DNA from: Desulfobaculum bizertense DSM 18034
GTDB lineage: Bacteria > Desulfobacterota > Desulfovibrionia > Desulfovibrionales > Desulfovibrionaceae
NCBI RefSeq assembly: GCF_900167065.1
Contig: NZ_FUYA01000006.1
Coordinates: 1 to 64,000, forward strand
Direction of reading: 5' to 3'
DNA length: 64,000 bases
A program made the position numbers and the translations under genes. Positions 1-8,201 of this stretch are shown here, one piece after another (positions within the stretch are counted from its first letter, which is position 1; each line of letters begins with the position of its first letter). Under the pieces are notes generated by a model that saw only the letters and a program-made list of their open reading frames with translations, had not been told where the DNA came from and did not search any database.

Positions 1-1308
1 GCCGAGCCTGCCGAGCCTGCCGAGCCTGCCGAGCAGGAATCCCCTGTTTCCGCAGCTCCTGTCCAGCAGCCCGTGGCAGAAACTCCAGACAGCGAAGCCC
101 TCCGTGCTCAGGAACCCTGGCAGCAGGAACTGACCCTCAAGCTTCGCGAAGCAGAACCACGCCTGTCTGAATGGCTGAACCTCATCCTCGAAAACATTGA
201 GGAAAAAGGACCAAAGCTCTGGACCCGACTGGAATTTCTCTTCCAGGCCCTTGGCGCCCCCGCAGACGAAGCTCAGGCCTTCATTACTAAATTTGACGAC
301 TGGCTGGAGATGATGGAGTACGACTCTGTCGACGACTTCCGCTCAGAACTCCAGTACCGTCTGGCCCTCGCCCTTGACCTCGAAGACGAAGAAGACGAAC
401 GAAATCGCCTCTTCCTCAAACTCTCCGAAGGTCTCGAAAAAACAAAAGAAAAAATTTCTCGCCAGATCGAAGGTCTCCTTACCGCTCACGAGAGCATGGA
501 CGACGCCTTTTGGGATGAACTGGAAGAAATCCTTATCATGGCTGACGTAGGCTTTGAAGCAACTTCAATGCTTATTGAAAATCTCCGCGAGCGCGTCCGC
601 AAGTCCGGTAGCACCGACCCCGCAATCTTTAAGGACCTCATGCGTGAGGAACTCGAAGAAGTCTTTAAGACAGAACGACGCATCACAGCAGTCAATCCGC
701 CGGAAGTCGTGCTGATGATCGGCGTAAACGGCGCAGGCAAAACAACAACCATTGCCAAACTCGCCCACCGTGCACAGATGCAGGGCAAAAAAGTGCTCGT
801 CGCGGCTGGCGACACCTTCCGAGCCGCTGCAATGGAACAGCTCGAAGTCTGGGCCAACCGCGTTGGCGCTGGTTTCTTCGGCAAAGGCGAAGGCGTCGAC
901 CCCGCAGCCGTTGCCTACGAAGCTGTCGACATCGCCGTGCGCGATGGATATGACATGGTGTTTGTCGATACCGCAGGTCGCCTGCACACCAAGGTCGACC
1001 TCATGGATGAGCTGAATAAAATCCGCCGCGTCCTTGGCAAAAAGCATCCCGGTGCTCCGCATCGCAGCATCCTCGTGCTCGACGCCACCACCGGACAGAA
1101 CGCTCTGTCTCAGGTCAAACTTTTCTCCGAAGCCTCTGGCATCGACGAAATCATCCTGACCAAACTCGACGGAACCGCAAAGGGTGGCGTGGTTGTCGCC
1201 ATCGCCCTCCAGTATGGCATCCCCATTACCTACATAGGACTCGGGGAAAAAATGGAAGACCTTCGCCCCTTCAACGGCAAGGACTTCGCCACCGCCCTTC
1301 TCTCCTAG
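1..1308 (+). CDS. ftsY: Signal recognition particle receptor FtsY, 5'-truncated
   Basis: This is the GTPase receptor that docks signal recognition particle-ribosome complexes at the inner membrane. The frame is open to the first base, so the N terminus lies outside the window; a GTG at 73 exists but is internal. The visible part is 435 residues. It starts with an acidic Ala-Glu-Pro repeat typical of the variable A domain, followed by the N domain and the GTPase G domain. The P-loop GVNGAGKTTT is near residue 241, DTFRAAA near 271, DTAGR near 323 and TKLDGTAKGG near 387. All catalytic motifs look intact. A strong terminator follows directly. Identity is certain; only the true start is unknown. 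Confidence 0.97.
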   Translation, partial: AEPAEPAEPAEQESPVSAAPVQQPVAETPDSEALRAQEPWQQELTLKLREAEPRLSEWLNLILENIEEKGPKLWTRLEFLFQALGAPADEAQAFITKFDDWLEMMEYDSVDDFRSELQYRLALALDLEDEEDERNRLFLKLSEGLEKTKEKISRQIEGLLTAHESMDDAFWDELEEILIMADVGFEATSMLIENLRERVRKSGSTDPAIFKDLMREELEEVFKTERRITAVNPPEVVLMIGVNGAGKTTTIAKLAHRAQMQGKKVLVAAGDTFRAAAMEQLEVWANRVGAGFFGKGEGVDPAAVAYEAVDIAVRDGYDMVFVDTAGRLHTKVDLMDELNKIRRVLGKKHPGAPHRSILVLDATTGQNALSQVKLFSEASGIDEIILTKLDGTAKGGVVVAIALQYGIPITYIGLGEKMEDLRPFNGKDFATALLS

Positions 1309-1319
1309 CACAAAACAAA

Positions 1320-1347
1320 GCCCCCACTTCGGTGGGGGCTTCTTTTA
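1320..1347 (+). terminator. Rho-independent terminator of ftsY
   Basis: A perfect 8-bp GC stem (GCCCCCAC/GTGGGGGC) with a TTCG tetraloop is followed by a T-rich tail. It starts 12 bases after the ftsY stop. Its tail overlaps the stop codon of the convergent gene, so it may also limit read-through from the other strand. Confidence 0.92.
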
Positions 1348-2769
1348 TCCATCGTGCGTCCGTGCTCCGGGCAGGGAGATTGCAAAGGTCACCCGCTCCG
1401 AAGAGCGCTCATGCGAAAAATTCCCGCCCAAATCTTTCAGTTTCTTAAAACTCGCCGTAATTGCCTCGGTTTCCTCATCAAACGGCATCATCATATCGTC
1501 GCCATAATCTTCAATTGGCGTCCCGTCCTGCGACTGCGCATCAAAAACACAGACCACATGTCCTGCAATTTCTCGGGTATTGACCCCCAGCAGCCCCCGG
1601 CCCCTCACGCTTTTGAGCACACCGCGAAGCGTCGCCACAAAAATGTCTTCCAGCATTGCCCGGTCCGAAACAATATCTGGCAACGCCTTGTCAAAACGCG
1701 TGACCAGCTCAAGCTGAATTTCCCCTTTCAAATCATCCAGCACTTTTCGGAGTAGCTCGTTTATCTGGCACGGCTCAGGCTCTACAGGCAGCGGGGCGAG
1801 GTAATCGCTGATTCGCTTCATGAGCTTTTCAATCCGCCGGGCCTCCGTCAAAATGACGCGAGCCTCCTCCATCTCTGGATGTTTCTTCTCCAGCATCCGG
1901 GCAAAACCGCCCAGCGCCATCAGAGGATTTCGAATCTCATGCGCAAGCTGATTGGAAATCGCCCCAATCGTATTCAGCTTTTCCCTTTGCATCAGCAGCT
2001 TATCAAGGAAAAGACGGTCAGTAATATCATTCAGGGTTCCCTGAATCCGCTTTCCCCCATCACTTCCTGAATACGCGAGGTGGATACAGCGCCCCGACAT
2101 ATACATAATGTAACCGTTCTTATGTCGGAACTTAAAATTCTCCTCCAGCTTTCCGGTCTCAAAAGCCTTGAGAAATGCCTGTCGCATCCTTTCCCGATCA
2201 TCTCGCAAAACGTTCTGGATCATCCAGTCCTTATCCCGCAGCACATCCGCGGGCTGGTATCCAAGCCGATCAAGGCACACGTCATTGATGAAGTCCACAC
2301 TCAGATCTGGGCGCAATGAAAAAATAATAACGGGTACATTTTGTACAAGTCGCTGGTAACGCTGGTTGGCCTGCGCCACCTCTCGCCGCAAATTTTTTCG
2401 CTCAAGGCAGTTCACAACCGTTCGTTCCAGCATATCCATATGGTCTATGGGCTTGGTCAGATAATCCCATGCCCCCGCCTTGAACGCAGCAATAGCATCA
2501 AAGATTTCCGCGCGGCCAGAAACAACAATGACAGGTGTCGTCGCCTCCATCCTGAGTATTGCCCGCAGCACATCCAGCCCGTGTTTATCCGGCAACCCCA
2601 TATCCAGGAGCACGATATCAGGCTTTTTCTGCGCAAAAAGTTTCAGCCCTTCTTCCCCGGTCTCTGCCCCAAAAACTGTATATCCGCTATCCTCAAGCCA
2701 ATTGAGTATCGACATCCGCACCAGCGGCTCGTCCTCAATGCTGAGAATCTTTGCCTTATCAAAATTCAC
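1345..2769 (-). CDS. Response regulator-PAS-histidine kinase hybrid with degenerate ATPase domain
   Basis: This is a cytoplasmic signalling protein of 474 residues. An N-terminal receiver domain (about 1-120) has the acidic pocket near residues 12-14, phospho-acceptor Asp56 and Lys106. A PAS domain follows (about 135-255). A HisKA domain has the H-box QLAHEIRNPLMALGG with His277. The C-terminal region sits where a HATPase_c domain should be, but I cannot find a normal N-box (only a weak match near 365-380) or Gly-rich G boxes. ATP binding is therefore doubtful, and it may act as a phosphotransfer or dimerisation partner. It lies 14 bp downstream of a second kinase gene on the same strand, so the two probably form one operon and pathway. 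Confidence 0.85.
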   Translation of the reverse strand: MNFDKAKILSIEDEPLVRMSILNWLEDSGYTVFGAETGEEGLKLFAQKKPDIVLLDMGLPDKHGLDVLRAILRMEATTPVIVVSGRAEIFDAIAAFKAGAWDYLTKPIDHMDMLERTVVNCLERKNLRREVAQANQRYQRLVQNVPVIIFSLRPDLSVDFINDVCLDRLGYQPADVLRDKDWMIQNVLRDDRERMRQAFLKAFETGKLEENFKFRHKNGYIMYMSGRCIHLAYSGSDGGKRIQGTLNDITDRLFLDKLLMQREKLNTIGAISNQLAHEIRNPLMALGGFARMLEKKHPEMEEARVILTEARRIEKLMKRISDYLAPLPVEPEPCQINELLRKVLDDLKGEIQLELVTRFDKALPDIVSDRAMLEDIFVATLRGVLKSVRGRGLLGVNTREIAGHVVCVFDAQSQDGTPIEDYGDDMMMPFDEETEAITASFKKLKDLGGNFSHERSSERVTFAISLPGARTHDG

Positions 2770-2783
2770 AGCCCCGCTCCCCC

Positions 2784-4199
2784 TCAGGATTCAGAATCAT
2801 GCAACGGCAATATCATATAGAATATGTTCCACTCACCGACCCGTTCGTAACTCATCCGCCCCTCGTGCAGCTCTACAATTTGTCGCACAAAGAACAGCCC
2901 CTGCCCCGTTCCTCCAGCAGAGCCAACATTTCCGCCCCGATAGCCCTGCATAAAGAGCTGCGGCACATCCTGCACAGCCAGCTCCGGGCCTGTCGAAGCA
3001 ATCTCAACCTTGAGCGAACGGCGCCCCACGCCCTGCCCGGCATCCAAAATTTTCCAGTCTGCGTACACTGCTTTTTTCCCGGCGTACTCTCCAGAATCGC
3101 TCGCCGTTGTATATTTCAGCGCATTGGACAGCAGGTTTGAAATCACCTGTGCCATAAGTCCAACGTCCACAGGCTGCACCAATTCTGGATTTTTCGGCTC
3201 CATCTCCCCTTTCTGGACCAGCGTTATTTTTGCATCTCTAAAACGCGGAGCAAACTGCAGGAGTTGTGGCCGGAGTATTCCTGAAATGACATTAGCCTCG
3301 CGCCGCTCCAGAACATAGCGCCCTTTTTCAAAGTGACTCTGCCGCAGCAAGGTTTCGAGGTACAGGCTCGTCTGTTCATAATGTCTCGAAATTTCCAAAA
3401 ACTGTTCTTCCAGCTTCCCATGCACATTTCGAAGCTCCTTCATCATTTGTGACAAAGCAGCCTCTGCGCTTTCCCCCGCCCCCGTCTCACAGATATTTCC
3501 CACGCCATCAATTTGGCGTTTGAGTCGATTAAAAAACAGCTTAAAGTACATATTCGGCACGATCACGTTATGACCAATATCTCGCACCAAATTTTGAATG
3601 AAACTCAGGTGTCCCTTATTTTCTTCATGAATCATGCGCAAATGTTGCTGAAAACCAATCCGGTTTGCGTATTTTTCCCAGAACAGACGGTCATGCTCAG
3701 AGAAATCTCCAGCCCCCTGCACCTCCAGGTATCCAATCACATCTTCCTCTGGAACAAACGGAAGTTGATCTATAATTTTATGATTTCCCCGAATTGGGCA
3801 GCAGAAGCTCTCGTGAATCAGCACCGGCACCGAAGGCAGGCTTTGTGGATCATCAAAGGGAGGCGCCGCAGCATCCATCGAGCTTCGTCGGCAGGTCAGT
3901 ACAGATTGAGGTGACAATAAAAAAAGTGATGACTCCAGGCCAAAAATAACCTTGGGAATCATCACGCACACCGCATGGAAATCCTCTTCGTCCTCGTACT
4001 CCTGCACGAGATCAAAAAAAATATTCAGCGCACTTTTTTGCTGCGGCGTAAATTCATATCTTTGATAATCTTCAATTTTCTGCTCAACTCGACCCGACAT
4101 TCGAACAGCATCTTCACCTCCCGGCAAAGGGCACATATAGACCTTCTCCGCGGCCTTCGGTGAACAGGCTGTCTCGTCTTTCCCTTTTTCCTTCTTCAT
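2784..4199 (-). CDS. Sensor histidine kinase, soluble, atypical H-box
   Basis: This 471-residue protein has no membrane segment. A GAF-like region covers roughly 55-190. A helical region then carries an H-box-like stretch (QNLVRDIGHNVIVPN, His210), and a coiled segment runs to about 300. The HATPase_c domain is intact, with the N-box QVISNLLSNALKYT near 351 and the Gly box GGTGQGLFFVRQ near 429. The H-box lacks the usual H-E-[IL]-[RK]-[NT]-P spacing, so assigning His210 as the phosphorylation site is tentative. It is the first gene of a two-gene unit with the receiver-kinase hybrid, which makes them a likely cognate pair. The signal sensed is unknown. Confidence 0.82.
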   Translation of the reverse strand: MKKEKGKDETACSPKAAEKVYMCPLPGGEDAVRMSGRVEQKIEDYQRYEFTPQQKSALNIFFDLVQEYEDEEDFHAVCVMIPKVIFGLESSLFLLSPQSVLTCRRSSMDAAAPPFDDPQSLPSVPVLIHESFCCPIRGNHKIIDQLPFVPEEDVIGYLEVQGAGDFSEHDRLFWEKYANRIGFQQHLRMIHEENKGHLSFIQNLVRDIGHNVIVPNMYFKLFFNRLKRQIDGVGNICETGAGESAEAALSQMMKELRNVHGKLEEQFLEISRHYEQTSLYLETLLRQSHFEKGRYVLERREANVISGILRPQLLQFAPRFRDAKITLVQKGEMEPKNPELVQPVDVGLMAQVISNLLSNALKYTTASDSGEYAGKKAVYADWKILDAGQGVGRRSLKVEIASTGPELAVQDVPQLFMQGYRGGNVGSAGGTGQGLFFVRQIVELHEGRMSYERVGEWNIFYMILPLHDSES

Positions 4200-4554
4200 T
4201 GGAGGAGACCTCCTCTACTGCATTTTTCCTTTACTGCCAGTGCATCAGCGCCTTCTCTAACGTTATACCACGAGCCGAATGCATTGGGCATGTTTTTATA
4301 CGCCTCTCACATTTACTCTTTCATTCTCTTTACCCTGCTTACTACAGCTTACGCAATTCACAAAACAAAGATGTTGACGCAAGCCACCGAAACTGCATAC
4401 CTTCCTTTCCATTACACGCACATGAAAACACCCTCTGTGCAACACTTTTCGACTTCTACACTCTTTCTCTGGACTGCTCGTCCACATCCCAAGAGCTGCG
4501 TGACCTACATCGGACAATCGCTCTGGGAGCGATTGACTAAAAGGACTATTCAGA
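4200..4554. other. Divergent intergenic region
   Basis: This 355-bp stretch separates the leftward kinase gene from the rightward CheX gene and must hold both promoters. A TTGACG hexamer near 4372 is a possible -35 element. I see no convincing matching -10, operator palindrome, small gene or RNA. Confidence 0.5.
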
Positions 4555-5061
4555 ATGCAACGGATAGACGTAAACGTAGTAAACCCCTTTCTGCGCGGGG
4601 TCATCGACGTTTTGGGAACTATGGCCCGCGTTCAGGCTCGACCAGGAAAACCCTTCCTCAAAGAAAACGCCGCCGCCAGAGGAAGCATCACCGGGCTTAT
4701 CGCCCTCTCCGGTCCTCGACCCGGTACCATCGCCGTAACCTTTGCCGAACGCGCTGCACTCGAAATTACCAGCAGGCTCCTTAATGAAGAAATTTCCTCC
4801 ATTAACGACGACGTCTGCGACGCAGTCGGTGAATTGACAAACATGATCTCTGGTCAGGCCCGACAGGGCCTCGCTCAGGCCGGTAGCTCATACAAAGCCG
4901 GTATCCCCAAAATTATCCACGGACCAAATCACTCCGTCCCTCACTGTGACCCAGATTCACCCGTCCTCGGACTCGTCTTCACCACTATGTTTGGAGAAAT
5001 TACCGTCGAAGTCTGCTTCGGCGAACGTGAAGAAACCTGCATCTCAAACCCAAGCGCTTAA
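4555..5061 (+). CDS. cheX: CheX-family chemotaxis phosphatase
   Basis: CheX proteins dephosphorylate CheY-P or related receiver domains and so end a signalling response. This 168-residue protein has the family hallmark E-x2-N in DAVGELTNMISGQ (Glu93, Asn96), the acidic/amide pair that positions the attacking water. Length and fold pattern fit a stand-alone CheX. No chemotaxis genes are adjacent; the neighbours upstream are a divergent receiver-kinase pair, whose receiver domain is one conceivable target (inference). The stop codon lies in the loop of a perfect inverted repeat (arms about 5050-5074), followed at once by repeat copy 1. Confidence 0.88.
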   Translation: MQRIDVNVVNPFLRGVIDVLGTMARVQARPGKPFLKENAAARGSITGLIALSGPRPGTIAVTFAERAALEITSRLLNEEISSINDDVCDAVGELTNMISGQARQGLAQAGSSYKAGIPKIIHGPNHSVPHCDPDSPVLGLVFTTMFGEITVEVCFGEREETCISNPSA

Positions 5062-5080
5062 GAAGCGTTTGGGTGGGGTG

Positions 5081-5562
5081 CGAGACTCCGTCTCGTGCTC
5101 TGCAAGAGGCGCAGGTTTATTGGGGCGCTGCCCCAAACCCTGCAAGGGGCGCTGCCCCTTGACCCCGCCCAAGGACGAGGCCCTTGGGAATCCCGCTTTC
5201 GCCCGAAATAAAAGGGGACCGAAATGTGATGAGAGCTACGCTCTCCTCTCCATTTCGGTCCCCTTTTTTTCGGCCTAGTGGCGTTTCCCTAACGCGTGTT
5301 CTTTTGCCTTTTCCAGACCGCACTTATTTTCTTTTTGAACGCTCGCGTTCAAAAAGAAAAAGGTGGCGAACTCGCAGAAGAGAAAGAAGCTCTCGACGTT
5401 ATGCCCAACAAGTTTGAATTTCATTCACGCGAAGCGTGGAGGGAATTCAAACTCGATGAGGATACGTAAGGGAATCATTCCCTTACGCGGGGGTTTGGGG
5501 GCAGGCCCCCAATCTTCCCCCACCCTCCCATCCAGCACTCACGTGCTGGGGCTGGCCCCCAA
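5081..5562 (+). repeat. Composite hairpin repeat, copy 1
   Basis: This is the fullest copy of a dispersed element made of ten consecutive inverted repeats. Their positions are: H1 5081-5095 (CGAGAC/GTCTCG); H2 5121-5135 (TGGGGC/GCCCCA); H3 5144-5160; H4 5168-5188; H5 5201-5276, a long stem closed by AAAAGGGGACC with an inner GAGAG/CTCTC hairpin; H6 5327-5360, with 16-bp perfect arms; H7 5411-5453; H8 5465-5487 (CGTAAGGGAAT/ATTCCCTTACG); H9 5495-5512; H10 about 5532-5551. It starts 20 bp after the cheX stop, on the same strand. No open reading frame in it looks real. Confidence 0.93.
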
Positions 5563-5585
5563 CTTTTTCCACCGCCTATGCCCAA

Positions 5586-6317
5586 TTATGGGACATCAGC
5601 CTCACCCCAAGAGAGGGATTCAAGGCCTTCGAGCTGAAGGAGGTCGCCCATGATCTGAGCACGGGGGATGTCGTCCTTTGAGAGAAGGCGGAGCCTGTAG
5701 GTTGCAAGGCCATCTTCCATGTTCCGACTGCAATTAACGGTCAGAATGCGAACGCCATACATTTCGAGGACGTTGCGAATATTCCGAAGGGTGGTCAACG
5801 GGCAGTGACACTTAATTTCGAGAACGGAATGTAAGTCCTTGCAAATAGTGCGGGCAAACTTGTGCCCGAGAGTGGAGAGGAGCGCGAGGCTCAAAAAAGT
5901 CACGATAACAGCGGGGGCATAATACCCAGCTCCGACGCAAAGGCCGAGACCAGTAACCATCCAGAGGCTTGCCGCAGTGGTGAGGCCGCGTACAGTTCCG
6001 CGCCCTTTGATAATGGCACCTGCGCCGAGAAAACCCATACTTGCAATGGCGTAAGACGCGATACGGGAGGGATCGAGTCGAACGACGCTGAGCTGCGTAA
6101 GGTGGCGATATTTTACTTCCATTTCGACAGAAAGCATCATCATGAGGCAGGCCCCGAGGGCAACGAGAATATTTGTTCGAAAACCTGCGGCCTGCCCATG
6201 AGCTTCTCTCTCATAGCCAATGAGTGCACCGAGTGCACCGGCAAGGACGAGCTTGCCAAGAATCAAACCCCACCTGTCGAGAGGGAGGGTAATGCCGCCA
6301 AATATGTCTATCATCAT
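5586..6317 (-). CDS. MgtC/SapB-family inner-membrane protein
   Basis: MgtC-like proteins are small membrane proteins linked to Mg2+ limitation and to modulation of the F1Fo ATP synthase in some pathogens; in free-living bacteria the role is unclear. This 243-residue protein has four to five hydrophobic segments in the first about 150 residues. The family signature is present (LGALIGYEREAHGQAAGFRTN, ASMGFLGAGAIIKG, GLTTAASLWMVTGLGLCVGAG). A C-terminal ACT-like cytoplasmic domain follows (about 160-243). It is transcribed alone, converging on repeat copy 1. No Mg2+-responsive leader is visible. Confidence 0.9.
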   Translation of the reverse strand: MMIDIFGGITLPLDRWGLILGKLVLAGALGALIGYEREAHGQAAGFRTNILVALGACLMMMLSVEMEVKYRHLTQLSVVRLDPSRIASYAIASMGFLGAGAIIKGRGTVRGLTTAASLWMVTGLGLCVGAGYYAPAVIVTFLSLALLSTLGHKFARTICKDLHSVLEIKCHCPLTTLRNIRNVLEMYGVRILTVNCSRNMEDGLATYRLRLLSKDDIPRAQIMGDLLQLEGLESLSWGEADVP

Positions 6318-6412
6318 AGATGAGTTACTCCATTCTTTTCATTATCTATTTATAGTCCTATGCTACCTCCCACTTCCACGCAAGTTTTGCGAATCAAAAG
6401 AAGGGAAAAGAA

Positions 6413-6441
6413 AAAGGCAGCTGCCTGAAACAACTGCCTTT
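6413..6441 (-). terminator. Terminator downstream of ychJ
   Basis: Arms AAAGGCAG and CTGCCTTT flank a 13-base loop. On the minus strand they are followed by a T-rich run. It closes the three-gene unit that ends with ychJ. Confidence 0.8.
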
Positions 6442-6469
6442 GTGCTTTTCTAAAAAAGTTACGGATGAA

Positions 6470-6961
6470 TTATGCGCGTCCGCAACATTTTTTAAACTTC
6501 TTACCGCTTCCGCATGGGCACGGATCATTGCGGCCGACTTTTGGGGATTCACGACGAACGGTTTCATTACCGCGACGCACGCGCCCGTGGGTGTAAATCC
6601 AGTTGCCGTCCTGGCGGGAAAAATAGCTCAGCTCACGATGGGTAAGTTTCTGGCCTTTGTATTCATACTCAGCAGAAAATTCGACTTCACCGGACTTGTC
6701 AGATTCCTGTCCATCTTTTACGGAGTGAATCGTCAAGCCATTCCAGACGCTGGAGTCAGCCCAGTCGCGGACAGCGTCTTCGTCGTAGCCATCCTGCTCA
6801 GAGACAGAGCGGCGCAAAAAGTCGAGGTCTTTGACACAGTAGGCGCTGTAGCGGGCACGCATCAGACTTTCTGCTGTTGGCGCAGAAATTTTACCGGTAA
6901 TAATAGGTTCGCAGCACTCGGCGTAATCTTTGCCAGAACCGCAGTAGCAGGGGGTGCTCAT
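6470..6961 (-). CDS. ychJ: YchJ-family protein with two SEC-C zinc motifs
   Basis: This 163-residue protein of unknown biochemical role has the YchJ architecture. An N-terminal SEC-C motif ([13 protein letters not shown], residues 5-17) and a C-terminal one ([16 protein letters not shown], about 146-161) flank a central NTF2-like domain. SEC-C motifs bind zinc and occur in SecA and in proteins linked to translation or secretion. The extra C-terminal motif is seen in longer YchJ members. It is the last gene of a unit with the 97-residue unknown (15 bp upstream) and the NifX-like protein. Confidence 0.9.
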   Translation of the reverse strand: MSTPCYCGSGKDYAECCEPIITGKISAPTAESLMRARYSAYCVKDLDFLRRSVSEQDGYDEDAVRDWADSSVWNGLTIHSVKDGQESDKSGEVEFSAEYEYKGQKLTHRELSYFSRQDGNWIYTHGRVRRGNETVRRESPKVGRNDPCPCGSGKKFKKCCGRA

Positions 6962-6976
6962 TGTGGAGTTATCCTT

Positions 6977-7270
6977 TTATCGTGAAGCGCTGGAGTTGTG
7001 CTCGTCAGCGAGCGTATCCATGTGGCGCTGAAGTTCTTCTTTGGTTACCGGGGCCTTGTCATTCAGGAATGCGATAATAAAAGTCCCGCCGTCGCTGGTC
7101 AATGTGACTTTTGTCTGCGACGTATAGGCCGACACAGCCTGCTCGACCTGCTCGGCGAACAGAGCAAGCAGGTCAACACGCTGGCTATCCGTCACTTCGA
7201 GACGAAAAAAAGCAAGCCGTGGATCAAGGGGATAAATCCCAACGCGTATGTGAGCAGACGGTGTGTTCAT
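6977..7270 (-). CDS. Small conserved-type protein of unknown function
   Basis: This 97-residue soluble protein has no recognised domain. It has an alternating beta-rich central part and a charged C-terminal helix (about 72-97). Its start lies 3 bp from the stop of the NifX-like gene upstream, which implies translational coupling, and ychJ follows 15 bp after it. The tight spacing supports a real gene. Function cannot be assigned; the context suggests a role connected with iron-sulfur or metal-binding proteins, as inference only. Confidence 0.7.
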   Translation of the reverse strand: MNTPSAHIRVGIYPLDPRLAFFRLEVTDSQRVDLLALFAEQVEQAVSAYTSQTKVTLTSDGGTFIIAFLNDKAPVTKEELQRHMDTLADEHNSSASR

Positions 7271-7273
7271 ACG

Positions 7274-7690
7274 TTAGGAAAGAGGCTTGAGGCCAGGAGC
7301 CTCGTGCTCATGGTGACAGGAATGGCCATCTTCATCATGATGGTCACAAATTTCTGCGTTATCCACAACCTTGCCAGCAAGCCAGTCAGAAATAATCTGG
7401 TCCAGCTCACCTTCGCAGCCACGAAGCACTTCAATGCCTACACCTGCGAGGCGATCTACTGCGCCCTGGCCCATGTTTCCAGCCAGCATGACGGTCACGC
7501 CATCAGCAGCGAGCAGCTCGGCAACATTGGACTTGCAGCCGCAGCCCTCTGGGGCTTCAACGCGGACACGAGACGTCTCTGTTCGGGTTGCATCGTCTAC
7601 GCAGACGACAGTGAAGTATTCACAGTGGCCAAAATGGCTGTCCACAACGGCTTTGCCGTCAACAGTCTTTGTGGGAAGGGCTAATTTCAT
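7274..7690 (-). CDS. NifX/NifB-associated FeMo-cofactor-binding-like protein
   Basis: This 138-residue protein belongs to the dinitrogenase iron-molybdenum cofactor-binding family (NifX/NifY/VnfY-like, also MTH1175-like). The start MKLALPTKT and the segment DSHFGHCEYFTVV fit, as does the late GVTVMLAGNMGQGAVDRLAGVGIEV. No nif genes are nearby, so it is more likely one of the stand-alone members common in anaerobes, with a general role in metal-cluster handling. The C terminus is rich in histidine and acidic residues (ICDHHDEDGHSCHHEHE), a probable metal-binding tail. It heads the unit with the 97-residue unknown and ychJ and is divergent from arfB. Confidence 0.85.
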   Translation of the reverse strand: MKLALPTKTVDGKAVVDSHFGHCEYFTVVCVDDATRTETSRVRVEAPEGCGCKSNVAELLAADGVTVMLAGNMGQGAVDRLAGVGIEVLRGCEGELDQIISDWLAGKVVDNAEICDHHDEDGHSCHHEHEAPGLKPLS

Positions 7691-7754
7691 TCATTTTCTC
7701 CAGAAAAATTCTTAACTCATAAACCTCAACCGTATCGCTATAGGTAGGAACGCA

Positions 7755-8174
7755 ATGCTCAAAGTCAATGACAATTGCTCTATTTCCTATCGGGAAATAG
7801 GATTTGAAACCTCACGGGCCAGTGGCCCCGGCGGGCAGCACGTCAACAAAACCGAAAGCCGTGTCTCTCTCGTCTTCAATGTCCCAGACTCCGAAAGTCT
7901 TCGCCCCGCGCAAAAAGCCCGCATCATGGACAGGCTCAGCACCCGCATCGACTCGCGCGGCAACCTTCGCGTCAGTGTCGAGGAGCATCGGAGTCAGCTC
8001 ACAAACAAGCGGCTCGCAGAAGAGCGTTTCGTCGCGCTCCTGCAGCAGGCTCTCAAGCCTATAAAAAAACGCAAGCCCACCCGCCCCTCGCTCTCCGCCA
8101 AGCGGAAGCGTCTCGACTCCAAGCGGCGGCGCAGTCAGGTCAAAAAGCTCAGGGGAAAAGTCTATGATGATTAA
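7755..8174 (+). CDS. arfB: Alternative ribosome-rescue factor ArfB (peptidyl-tRNA hydrolase)
   Basis: ArfB (YaeJ) releases nascent chains from ribosomes stalled on truncated mRNAs by hydrolysing peptidyl-tRNA. The 139-residue protein has the catalytic GGQ loop in ASGPGGQHVNKTES (residues 26-28). It also has the strongly basic C-terminal tail (about 105-136, many Lys/Arg) that enters the empty mRNA channel. It lacks the codon-recognition domain of RF1 and RF2, as expected. Single gene, with repeat copy 2 starting 27 bp after the stop. Confidence 0.93.
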   Translation: MLKVNDNCSISYREIGFETSRASGPGGQHVNKTESRVSLVFNVPDSESLRPAQKARIMDRLSTRIDSRGNLRVSVEEHRSQLTNKRLAEERFVALLQQALKPIKKRKPTRPSLSAKRKRLDSKRRRSQVKKLRGKVYDD

Positions 8175-8201
8175 GATTACACGAAGTAGGAGAGGGGGTT
8201 A

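Noticed and set aside
565-1311. Long open frame antisense to ftsY
   Set aside because: It mirrors the codon pattern of ftsY, has no ribosome binding site or family match, and would cover the GTPase motifs. The same applies to the long antisense frames over thrS, dpp genes, prfC, metK, moeA and ahcY.
5184-5653. Open frames within the composite repeats (for example those recurring at each copy)
   Set aside because: They differ in length and reading frame between copies because of indels, so no common protein is preserved. Structure, not coding, is conserved.
7274-7690. Nitrogen-fixation NifX
   Set aside because: The family match is good but no nif genes are present, so a nitrogenase role is not supported by this window.
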